NCBI GenBank assembly: GCA_018001935.1
Contig: JAGNHB010000057.1
Coordinates: forward strand, 1-36,711
Length of the DNA: 36,711 bases
Reading direction: 5' to 3'
Source of the DNA: Acidobacteriota bacterium
GTDB lineage: Bacteria; Acidobacteriota; JAAYUB01
Numbering within the stretch: position 1 is the first letter of the stretch; each line of letters opens with the position of its first letter. The notes beneath the pieces were generated by a model, which worked only from the letters and a program-made list of their open reading frames with translations, was not told the DNA's origin and ran no database searches. The position numbers and the translations under genes were made by a program. Shown here in pieces: positions 16,441-24,020 of this stretch.

Positions 16441-16570
16441 CGCCCCCGTCGCCGCTTCGCCCCCGGGCCAGGGGCTCAACCCTCCCGACCCCTTGCGGTG
16501 AAACGGCAGGTGTGCTCTAATCTCCCTTCCGCCCGCCCAGGGCGTTATAATCAATCAGGTCGGGGGAAAC

Positions 16571-18427
16571 ATGGCGAAAATCAAGGTGCTGCCCGACATC
16601 CTGGCAAACCGGATCGCCGCGGGCGAGATCGTGGAGCGCCCCGCCTCCGTGGTCAAGGAACTCCTCGAGAACGCCCTCGACGCCGATGCCGCGCGGGTGG
16701 ACGTGGAAGCCCGCGCGGGCGGGAAGGACCTGATCCGCGTCCGGGACGACGGCGAGGGGATGGACCGCGACGACGCCCTCCTGGCCTTCGAGCACCACGC
16801 CACCAGCAAGCTGCGGGAGGCCTCCGACCTGGACTGCATCCGGACCCTGGGGTTTCGCGGGGAGGCCCTGCCGTCCATCGCCTCCGTGTCCCGGTTGACC
16901 CTCAAGACCGCCCCCCGGGGCCGGCCGGAGCTGCCGGGGACCCAGGTGGATATTCACGGCGGGAAGGTGAAGGACGTTCGGGAGGCCGCCTGGGCCGGCG
17001 GGACGGAGATCACCATCCGGGACCTGTTCTTCAACGTCCCCGCCCGCCGCAAGTTCCTGCGCTCCGACGCCACCGAGTCGGCCCACCTCGTCCGCTTGGT
17101 GACCCACTACGCCCTGGCCCGGCCCGGGGTTTTCTTCACGCTCGTTCACAACGGGCGCACGGTGATGGACGCCCCGCCGGTGCAGGCCGCCGACGAGCGG
17201 GTCCTCCAGGTCTTTGGCGAGAGCTTTCAGCGGGACATGGTCCCGTTCCGGTACGAGGGGGCGGACCTCGCCTGCCGCGGGCTCCTGTCGCCGCCGCACC
17301 GGAAGGCGTCCTCCACCGAGGGGCAGTACTTCTTCATCAACGGCCGCATGGTGAGGGACCGGGTGGTGTCCTCCGCCCTGAACGCCGTCTACCGGGGGAT
17401 CATCCCGGGAGGGACGTACCCCGCGGCGGTGGTGTTCCTGGACATCCCCTTCGAGGAGATCGACGTGAACGTCCACCCGGCCAAGACGGAAGTCCGTTTC
17501 CGGAACGGGTGGCGCGTCCAGGACACCCTGACGCGGGTGATGGCGGAGGCGCTCCGGGCCGGGAAGTCCTTCGCCGGCCTGGCGGTGCCCCCTCCGTTCC
17601 CGCCGGCGGGGCCCCCGCCGGTCCCGGAGGACGTTCTCCCCGCCCGGGGGGAGGACGCCGGCACGGAGACCCCCCGGGAGTCAGGGTATACGCCGGACCC
17701 CGTCGCCGCCCGGATGGACCGGGTGCGGGAAATCCTCTCCCGGCCGTGGCCCGGCGGGGCTCCCGCGCCGCTCCCCGGTTTCCGGGAACCGGGGGTGTCG
17801 GTACACCGGCCCGATGCGCCCCCGGAGGAGCCGCGGACGCCGGTGGGAGAGAGCCCCTGGCGCGTCCTCGGCCAGTGGCGGGAGAGCTTCATCGTGGCGG
17901 TCAGCCGGGAGGAACTGGTCCTCATCGACCAGCACGTGGCCCACGAGCGGGTGCTCTACGAGGAGTTCCTGGCCCAGGTCCGGCAGGGGGCGGTGGTCCG
18001 GCAGAACCTGCTCCTGCCGGTGAACGTTTCCCTGAGCCCTCACCAGGCCGAGATCTGGGACGCCCTGGAAGCGCGACTGAGGGCCAACGGGTTCGAGGTG
18101 GAGCGCTTCGGCCCGCGGGATGCGCTGGTCAAGGCCGTCCCGGCGGTTGCCGGCCACTGCGAGGCCGAGGCGCTGCTGCAGGACCTGCTGACGCGCCTGG
18201 AGGACACCCCGGACGCCCTCTCCGTGGACGACGTCCGAAAACGCCTGGCGGCGGGGCTCGCCTGCCGGGCGGCGGTCAAGATCAACAACCCCCTGTCGCC
18301 GGAGACGATGGCCCACATCGTCGGGAACCTCCGCGAGGCGGAGGACCCCACCACCTGCCCCCACGGCCGCCCCGTGGTGCTCCGTCTCCACGTCCGTGAC
18401 GTGGAGAAGTCGTTCAAACGGTCCTGA
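16571..18427 (+). CDS. mutL: DNA mismatch repair protein MutL, endonuclease type
   Basis: A 618-residue protein. The GHKL ATPase motifs are at the N-terminus: NRIAAGEIVERPASVVKELL, ENALDADA, DDGEGM, HATSKL and TLGFRGEALPSIASV. The transducer domain follows (VNVHPAKTEVRF), then a Pro-rich linker (about 340-430), then the C-terminal dimerisation domain. The metal-binding endonuclease motif reads DQHVAHERVLYE (from Asp453), with Val replacing the usual Ala; CPHGRP with Cys596 and the ACRAAVKINN stretch are also present. So this is a nicking MutL as in bacteria lacking MutH. It acts with MutS, which is not in view. GGGGGAAAC precedes the ATG. Confidence 0.96.
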   Translation: MAKIKVLPDILANRIAAGEIVERPASVVKELLENALDADAARVDVEARAGGKDLIRVRDDGEGMDRDDALLAFEHHATSKLREASDLDCIRTLGFRGEALPSIASVSRLTLKTAPRGRPELPGTQVDIHGGKVKDVREAAWAGGTEITIRDLFFNVPARRKFLRSDATESAHLVRLVTHYALARPGVFFTLVHNGRTVMDAPPVQAADERVLQVFGESFQRDMVPFRYEGADLACRGLLSPPHRKASSTEGQYFFINGRMVRDRVVSSALNAVYRGIIPGGTYPAAVVFLDIPFEEIDVNVHPAKTEVRFRNGWRVQDTLTRVMAEALRAGKSFAGLAVPPPFPPAGPPPVPEDVLPARGEDAGTETPRESGYTPDPVAARMDRVREILSRPWPGGAPAPLPGFREPGVSVHRPDAPPEEPRTPVGESPWRVLGQWRESFIVAVSREELVLIDQHVAHERVLYEEFLAQVRQGAVVRQNLLLPVNVSLSPHQAEIWDALEARLRANGFEVERFGPRDALVKAVPAVAGHCEAEALLQDLLTRLEDTPDALSVDDVRKRLAAGLACRAAVKINNPLSPETMAHIVGNLREAEDPTTCPHGRPVVLRLHVRDVEKSFKRS

Positions 18428-18445
18428 CCGACGTCATCAATTGGC

Positions 18446-18474
18446 TTGACAGCGGGGCGCCGGGGGAAGACAAT
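18446..18474 (+). promoter_or_regulatory. Sigma70-type promoter for lipoprotein gene
   Basis: TTGACA (18446-18451), a 17-nt spacer and GACAAT (18469-18474), shortly after the mutL stop. Confidence 0.6.
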
Positions 18475-18538
18475 GCCCGTTCGACCGTGCCCCGGGCGCG
18501 GGCCCGCGAAGCGGGAATTCACACGAAGAGGTCAGACC

Positions 18539-19150
18539 ATGCGGATGTTGCTTTTCGGTTCGTTGCTCGTTTTGTTCCTGGCCGGGTGCGGCGGGGGGAC
18601 GTCCCTGCCCGAAGATTATCCCGCCCAGCCGGGCACCCCGGCCGCGGCCCCGACGGTTGACGCGGCGCCCGGGCCTGCCGCGACCGAAACCCAGCCGGCA
18701 GGCGCACCTCAGACGACCGCGACGGCCTCGGCTGCCCCGGGCGCCTCCCCTGCCTCCGCGGCGTCCTCGGCGGCCGATGGGCTGCCCCCGGACCGGGAGG
18801 GCCTGCTGCGGGCCTCCTTCAGCCGGATGAAGGACCTGGCGGCCGTGCTGGGGAAGGTGAAGGACGTGGCGTCGGCCAAGGCGGTCCTCCCCGAGGTGGA
18901 GCGTCTGACCGACGCCATGAAGACCATCAACGAGACCTTCGCGCTGATGCCCAAGCTCTCGGATGCCGAGGAGGAGAGCCTCGCGGCCAAGGTCCGGCCG
19001 GAATACCAGGCGGCGCTCAAGGCCCTGACGGGCGAGATGAAACGAATCCGCAAGGACCTCCCCGCCGCCATGGAGATCATCTCCCCGCTGATGAAGAAAC
19101 TTCGCCGGTCGAACGCGCCGGAGGGCGACCCGAAGCCGGCCGCCCGCTGA
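18539..19150 (+). CDS. Secreted lipoprotein, unknown function
   Basis: A 203-residue protein with a lipoprotein signal: MRMLLFGSLLVLFLAGC, lipobox LAGC, lipidated Cys17. A low-complexity Ala/Pro/Thr linker (about 20-80) precedes a helical domain rich in Lys and Glu (about 85-195) with heptad-like spacing, suggesting a helical bundle or coiled coil. No family was recognised. GAGG lies before the ATG at 18539; a second ATG two codons later could also serve. It is probably anchored in the outer or inner membrane facing the periplasm. Confidence 0.78.
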   Translation: MRMLLFGSLLVLFLAGCGGGTSLPEDYPAQPGTPAAAPTVDAAPGPAATETQPAGAPQTTATASAAPGASPASAASSAADGLPPDREGLLRASFSRMKDLAAVLGKVKDVASAKAVLPEVERLTDAMKTINETFALMPKLSDAEEESLAAKVRPEYQAALKALTGEMKRIRKDLPAAMEIISPLMKKLRRSNAPEGDPKPAAR

Positions 19151-19160
19151 CGGGGCCGGG

Positions 19161-19823
19161 TCAGAACCCGAACGCGTCGGAGAAGAACGCCAGGACCGCG
19201 GCCACCTTCCGCCGGGCGGCGTGGGAGCCGCAGCACGACGCGGCAGAGCCCCAGATGGAGCCGTCCTTCCGGAGGGTCCCGTCGCCCTCGATGGCGCCGA
19301 TGATCATTCCGCTCCGCCGGAGGGTGCCGCCGGATTCGATCTCGCCCACGATCATGCCGGACTTCCGGATGGTGCCGTTGCTCTCCACCGCGCCGACGAT
19401 CGAGCCGGACTTGCGGACCGTCCCGTCGTTGCCGATCTCCCCCACGATGCTCCCCTGGACGCGGATGGTGCCGTTGGCGCTCACCGACGCCCAGATGGAA
19501 CCGCCCTGGCGGATCGTGATTTCGCCTCCCCCCTCCGAGCCGCTCTTGCCCGTGGACGCCGCCTTCGGGGTCTCGGTGACCTGCCGGGCGGGCTTCGACC
19601 CCGCCGGCTTGATCCGGTCGGTCCCCACCCACTCGTCCCAGTCGTCGCCGTAGCCGTCGTAGTGGATCTTCCACTGGCCCTGGCCGACCTCGATGACCAC
19701 CGCGGGGTACCAGGTCCCGTGCCACTCCACCTCCACCTTCTGGCCCCTCTCGTACGACGCGCCCAAGGCCGAAACCAGGCACATCACCCCGAGCCAGAAC
19801 CCGATCGCGCAGCGCACGCCCAT
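19161..19823 (-). CDS. Exported Tudor/Agenet-like plus beta-flower repeat protein
   Basis: A 220-residue protein. After a signal-like segment (GVRCAIGFWLGVMCLVSALGA) comes a small beta-barrel resembling Tudor-knot/Agenet domains (about 23-70: KVEVEWHGTWYPAVVIEV, then HYDGYGDDWDEWV). Next come six repeats of about 16 residues of the form TIRKSGMIVGEIESGG (about 105-200), similar to five-fold beta-flower or bactofilin-like repeats, and a Cys-Cys tail. GGAGGACGAC precedes the ATG at 19823, which is preferred over an in-frame ATG 33 nt upstream. The gene converges with the lipoprotein gene. The domain calls rest on motif memory, and the function is unknown. Confidence 0.72.
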   Translation of the reverse strand: MGVRCAIGFWLGVMCLVSALGASYERGQKVEVEWHGTWYPAVVIEVGQGQWKIHYDGYGDDWDEWVGTDRIKPAGSKPARQVTETPKAASTGKSGSEGGGEITIRQGGSIWASVSANGTIRVQGSIVGEIGNDGTVRKSGSIVGAVESNGTIRKSGMIVGEIESGGTLRRSGMIIGAIEGDGTLRKDGSIWGSAASCCGSHAARRKVAAVLAFFSDAFGF

Positions 19824-19952
19824 GTCGTCCTCCTTGCCGTCAATGATTCGAATCAAGCGGTGAATCGTACCCGGGTGAACACCAGGCCCCGGTGATGCCG
19901 GGCGGGATTCGAAAGGGCCACGGGGTGTACCGGGGCGCCGGGTGCGCCGGCG

Positions 19953-21209
19953 TCACTCGACGTACAGGATCGCGGTATGGCCTTCGGCGACGAATACGCC
20001 CTTGAACGGGCGGATCTCGCGCTCCTTCCGATCGACCGCCTCCCGGGGCGCCTTTCGCTGCTTCACCTCGCGAATCTCGCGGTCACACAAGCCGCTTTCG
20101 ACCAGGTAGCCGTCTGCGCCGTAACAGGTCCGTCCCTGCCACTCGATGCGGACGGAACTGGCGCGGACCTTCCGGCACAAATTTTCCAGAAGGCGTCGCA
20201 GCGCGTCGTCCGCCTTCCCGTCGCGGTCGGCTTCATCCGGACGTTCCGTCTGGCCCTTGGATCGGGCGAATTCGTTGGTGCGGCCGGCCTGTCCACCGGC
20301 CCCGGTGGCGGCGCCCGCCCCCGGAGGCTGGGGGGCCGGCGCCGGGGGTGCCGCGGGGTGGGTCCGGGAGACGGCTGACTTCGCGACGGGCGGGGCCGAC
20401 GTCGCCGCGGGCGCGTCGTCCCGGGCCCGGGCGGCCCCCTCGGCGCCGCGGACCGGCGCCGCTTCGGGCCGGGCCCCGGCGATGGCCCGGCGGTCCGGGA
20501 CCGGGGCGAAAGCGCCCAGGTTGTCCTCCGCCGTCTCGGTGGAGTCTTTCTTCGCCTCTTCCTCCTTCAATTTCTCCGGGGCCGGTGACGGGGGGGGTGA
20601 CGGGACCGCCTGGCTGCCGACCCGGTCCGCCATCGCGGGCGCGAAGGGGACCGCCGCCCCCTGTTCCCGGGCCTGGCTGACCGGCGGCGGGGCCGTCGGG
20701 GCAAGGCCGGGCTCCTGGAAACGGGATTTCTCCGCCGAAGCGGCCGGCCCGGGAGCGGTGGTTCCCGCCGCGGCGGCGGGGGATTCGGGGGGCGCGAACG
20801 GCGCTTCCGCCAGGGCCCCGGCCGGCAGGGCGGACTCGGGCGCGGAGGGCTCGAGGACGTTCTTCTCGAAGGTGGGCACCATTCCGCCGAAGTAGACGGC
20901 GGCGGCCAGGAGGACCACCAGGGCGCCGGAGAGGGCCGGTCGGAGGGCGGGGCTCTCCCAGAGCCGGCCGAAAAACCCCTCCGCCCGGAGCGGGACGCGC
21001 GTGCCCGTCAGCTCGCCCAGGAGGAGCGCCTTCTCCAGGCAGGCGGGGCAGCGCAGAAGGTGCCGGCGGAGGGCCGCGTCGGGGCGGCGGCCCCGGTCGT
21101 CGGCTTCCAGGAAGGCGGTCAGCGCGTTCTCGTCGGGACATCCCGTCGCCGTTCCCCGGAAGGTGGGGAGCAGGTGTTTCAGGAAGGTTTGGAGTTCGCG
21201 CGTTTTCAT
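19953..21209 (-). CDS. Membrane anti-sigma-like protein with zinc finger and novel C-terminus
   Basis: A 418-residue protein. The N-terminus has a zf-HC2-type anti-sigma zinc finger (Cys in GCPDEN, then HLLRCPAC). A single TM follows at about 95-115 (ALSGALVVLLAAAVYFGG), then a long Pro/Ala-rich linker outside the membrane (about 120-330). A compact C-terminal domain rich in charged residues and two Cys ends in VFVAEGHTAILYVE; I do not recognise it. It follows the ECF sigma gene directly, the usual sigma/anti-sigma order. A GTG at 21266 overlaps the sigma stop (GTGA) and could be the start by translational coupling. The ATG at 21209, with GGTGAG upstream, gives a more natural N-terminus. Confidence 0.8.
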   Translation of the reverse strand: MKTRELQTFLKHLLPTFRGTATGCPDENALTAFLEADDRGRRPDAALRRHLLRCPACLEKALLLGELTGTRVPLRAEGFFGRLWESPALRPALSGALVVLLAAAVYFGGMVPTFEKNVLEPSAPESALPAGALAEAPFAPPESPAAAAGTTAPGPAASAEKSRFQEPGLAPTAPPPVSQAREQGAAVPFAPAMADRVGSQAVPSPPPSPAPEKLKEEEAKKDSTETAEDNLGAFAPVPDRRAIAGARPEAAPVRGAEGAARARDDAPAATSAPPVAKSAVSRTHPAAPPAPAPQPPGAGAATGAGGQAGRTNEFARSKGQTERPDEADRDGKADDALRRLLENLCRKVRASSVRIEWQGRTCYGADGYLVESGLCDREIREVKQRKAPREAVDRKEREIRPFKGVFVAEGHTAILYVE

Positions 21210-21262
21210 CTCTCTCACCCGTTGGAGGGGCGGTGCCGGCGGCCGGCCGCCCCCCCGCGTCG

Positions 21263-22027
21263 TCACGGGGCGTCACCCTCCGGGAAAATCGAGCGGCGCG
21301 CCTTCTCGAGCCGGTTGGCCAGGTAGCCCATGCACCGTTCCAGGAAATCGCCGATGTCCCGGGAGGACCACCCCAGTTTGCGTTCCATGTAGTGGACGAT
21401 GTCCCGTCGCACTTTTTGCAGGATTTTTACGTTCCACCGGCAGGCCGTGGACTCGTGGACGTCGAGGCGCCCCGCCGCCTCCGCCAGGGTGGCGTCCTGG
21501 AAGTAGTAGAGGTTGACGAAGCCCGCCCGGGACGCGGGCAGCCTGGCGAGCGTGTCCTCCAGCAGGCCGGTGATCCCCTCCAGGACGGATTTGCGGAAGT
21601 ACTTCTCGCAGCCCTCCTCCTGGCAGGCCGGCTGGGGGAGCACGACGTCCTCGATGGAGTCGAGGCGGGCGCGGGCGTCCCGGCGGCGGTCGTCCAGGAA
21701 GCGGTTGACCACCACGGTCCGGAGCCAGCCCCGCACGCTGCCGCGGCCGTTGTACTGGCGGATTTTCCCTTTTTCCAGGAGTTCCACGAAGAGGTTCGAG
21801 ACCAGGTCCTCCGCCCGGTCGGCGTTGCGGAAGAGCCGGGAGGCGGTGAGCCGCATGAACGGCCCGAAGCGCCGGTAGAATCGGTCCCAGGACTCGTCCA
21901 GCCCGGCGCAGCACCCGGCGCAGGTGCGCAGGTCCTCCAGGTCCTCATCTGAGAAGGATTCCCTGCTGAGCCCGCGCTCTCGTAGATAGGCGTCGAAGTC
22001 GAGGGTGCCGAACGATCGATCAGCCAT
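21263..22027 (-). CDS. ECF-like RNA polymerase sigma factor
   Basis: A 254-residue protein with sigma region 2 (about 47-115: FMRLTASRLFRNADRAEDLV, then VRGWLRTVVVNRFLDDRR) and region 4 (about 155-210: LPASRAGFVNLYYFQDATLA, helix-turn-helix with ESTACRW). It is longer than a minimal ECF factor, with a Cys-containing N-terminal piece (LRTCAGCC) and a C-terminal extension of about 40 residues. The ATG at 22027 is preferred over one 54 nt upstream because GGGGAC and a promoter fit it. It is paired with the zinc-finger anti-sigma-like gene. Targets are unknown. Confidence 0.88.
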   Translation of the reverse strand: MADRSFGTLDFDAYLRERGLSRESFSDEDLEDLRTCAGCCAGLDESWDRFYRRFGPFMRLTASRLFRNADRAEDLVSNLFVELLEKGKIRQYNGRGSVRGWLRTVVVNRFLDDRRRDARARLDSIEDVVLPQPACQEEGCEKYFRKSVLEGITGLLEDTLARLPASRAGFVNLYYFQDATLAEAAGRLDVHESTACRWNVKILQKVRRDIVHYMERKLGWSSRDIGDFLERCMGYLANRLEKARRSIFPEGDAP

Positions 22028-22053
22028 TGTGTCCCCAAACAAAAGCCTGCATA

Positions 22054-22081
22054 ACTTAACACATGAGGTCGGATTTGACAA
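22054..22081 (-). promoter_or_regulatory. Sigma70-type promoter for ECF sigma gene
   Basis: On the minus strand TTGTCA (22081-22076), a 16-nt spacer and TTAAGT (22059-22054), about 27 nt before the ATG at 22027. Confidence 0.5.
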
Positions 22082-22238
22082 GGGCGGTTGACGATAGCGA
22101 ACGATTGTGAGAGGGCTTCACTCACCTCAGTCAGCGCGGAGTTTGCAGCCTTGACCCGAGCTTCCAGATGCTTAAACACATCGTTGTCAGTTGTGGATCC
22201 GGACTTGGTTAGGGAGGAATAGAGGCCCCCCGATCGTT

Positions 22239-23711
22239 TCACTCAACAGGCTGCCCCTCGAGGATAACGAGGTTCTGCCCATCGGGGGAGACCTGGTAAA
22301 TGTCTGCCAGAACCGGTGAACTGGATTGCATGATATGGAATAATGGGCTCATCTGTTCTCGAGAGAAGATGATCCGATGAGGCGGAATTTCAAATGTGTA
22401 AGTGTCAACTTGAAAAGGAAAGGAGTCTTCGTTATTCATGTATTGCGTCCCGATCAGCACGCCTGTTACCGTTTCGGGGCCAGGATTGATTACACGGATA
22501 TACACCGAAGTTGGGGTAATAAACACGGAAGGAAACGCGATCGTCTGCGCTGCGGAGCGTGCGGAGACTCCCTCGAAACGATAGTTTCCGATACGTGTTA
22601 ACATCAATTCAAAGCCGGCGAGGCGTCCCGGTGCGGTGACTTTCATCCAGGCGGGGAAAGGATGGGGTTCAGTCCCCGCAGAATCCCATATCTCTCGAGT
22701 GACTTGTTGATAAGGTGCCAAGTCCCAGGTTTTCATTCCGAAGCGGTCACCCTGTTGGTTGAATATCTCGACTGTCGCTGCAAATGCTGAAGAGCTGAGG
22801 TTTGTAAACGTCACCCCGGTGTAATAATCGACGTTCTTCGGAGTTTCAGTGTAATAGAGCGTTCTGTCTTCGGACATCACGCCATGGTCGCCATTTGAAG
22901 CTGGATGTCCTGCAACGCTCCCCTGAATGGCAGGGAGCCCGGCCAACCCCTTTACATCCCAGCGGCCAAAAAGTTCGAACCCGGCCAGTCGTTTGTCTGA
23001 AGACACCTTCACCTGCCGGATGGAGGACGAAAGCCCGCCAGGAAAGATCTGGCTGACCAGGCGCACGATTTTTCCATGCGAAGGCATCACCACACTGTAC
23101 TCCCCCATCTTTGTGCCGTTTTCTGAATAGCCTTCCATTCTGATGCTGGCAGTCGCTTCTTCCAGGTTTACAAGAGTGATTCCGGTGTAATACAGGCTAT
23201 CGTTGGTCTCATATACGTAAGGGAAATAGAGTTCCGTTGAACCCGTCTTCGGCATAGGCAAAGAAGTCCAGGCCAGGCCGTCGGTCGTGCCAAAGTCCAG
23301 GGTTCCCATAACAGGACCGTTCGAGACAACCATCACCCAAAAATCCTGTTGCAGAGTATTCACGGAAAACAGTTCGTCGGCTGAAGCTGAGAACCTGCCC
23401 AGTTTCACGATGGGGGAAACTGTCTTGGATTCTATCAACTGGCCGGTCTGATTGTAAGCATCGAATCGCAACGAGGAAGAGGCTGTCGAACTGAGGTTCC
23501 CAACACTTAATCGAGTTTTCCATCCCATGCCGCCGGTGACATGGGCTGCAATGAGGTTGGTAACCACGGTTTCATGCTCCGATTCTACGCAGGACTCCGG
23601 GAAGACAGCTTCCGAGGGAAGGCCCCGGTCGTTCCCGGCGATGGCGGTCGTCGTGAGAAGAAAGGTGGTGAAAAGAAGAACACAGCCCGGAGAAAAGGGA
23701 TTATTCCTCAT
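22239..23711 (-). CDS. Exported protein, stand-alone copy of the shared 440-residue module
   Basis: A 490-residue protein with a signal peptide (NPFSPGCVLLFTTFLLTTTAIA). The mature part contains at least three related beta-rich segments, with motifs NLIAAHVTGGMGWKTRLSV, GTLDFGTTDGLAWTSLPM, YYTGITLVNLEEA, VKVSSDKRLAGFELFGRW, YYTGVTFTNLSS and VTREIWDSAG. From about residue 52 to the end it aligns with the C-terminal part of the next gene (24021-27293). The family is not named to my knowledge; I see no catalytic motif. The DNA is clearly AT-richer than the neighbours (hand count 23 of 60 GC at 22381-22440), hinting at different ancestry. AGAGGA precedes the ATG at 23711, and there is a strong promoter. 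Confidence 0.82.
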   Translation of the reverse strand: MRNNPFSPGCVLLFTTFLLTTTAIAGNDRGLPSEAVFPESCVESEHETVVTNLIAAHVTGGMGWKTRLSVGNLSSTASSSLRFDAYNQTGQLIESKTVSPIVKLGRFSASADELFSVNTLQQDFWVMVVSNGPVMGTLDFGTTDGLAWTSLPMPKTGSTELYFPYVYETNDSLYYTGITLVNLEEATASIRMEGYSENGTKMGEYSVVMPSHGKIVRLVSQIFPGGLSSSIRQVKVSSDKRLAGFELFGRWDVKGLAGLPAIQGSVAGHPASNGDHGVMSEDRTLYYTETPKNVDYYTGVTFTNLSSSAFAATVEIFNQQGDRFGMKTWDLAPYQQVTREIWDSAGTEPHPFPAWMKVTAPGRLAGFELMLTRIGNYRFEGVSARSAAQTIAFPSVFITPTSVYIRVINPGPETVTGVLIGTQYMNNEDSFPFQVDTYTFEIPPHRIIFSREQMSPLFHIMQSSSPVLADIYQVSPDGQNLVILEGQPVE

Positions 23712-24020
23712 AATTTCCTCTCAGAACCATTGGATTGCGACTGAGAAAAATATATCGCTTTGTGAAACAAATGTCAAGAAAAGAAATGACGAAAGTGCCA
23801 GATCGAACGAAAGTTGAGAATCAGCATCCATCGTCGAAGAAGAGATGATCATGGCATATGAGCCGGTGGAGCCGTTTCTCCTTATGCCCTTATGTTTTCT
23901 CCGAGTGCGTTGGCGGTTGCCCGCTGAAGCATCTTAGAGAATCTGGACCGTATTGCCTCCTCAGGGCCGGGATCGACCCGCCTGCTGTTCTCCTCCCTTG
24001 CCCTGGAGGTCAAATGGCGC
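23712..24020. other. 309-nt gap upstream of the AT-rich exported gene
   Basis: It contains the promoter at 23749-23777 and otherwise nothing recognisable. The composition moves from AT-rich to GC-rich at about 23.9 kb. Confidence 0.6.
23749..23777 (-). promoter_or_regulatory. Sigma70-type promoter
   Basis: On the minus strand TTGACA (23777-23772), a 17-nt spacer and TATATT (23754-23749), with the start codon about 38 nt downstream. Confidence 0.72.

Larger units (their letters stand above)
16118..16570. other. 453-nt gene-free gap with tandem arrays
   Basis: It holds a heptamer array (16151-16178), purine-rich sequence with further loose repeats, a 9-base array (about 16358-16440) and a TATAAT at 16546-16551 that may serve as the -10 of mutL. 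No credible gene was seen. Confidence 0.7.
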
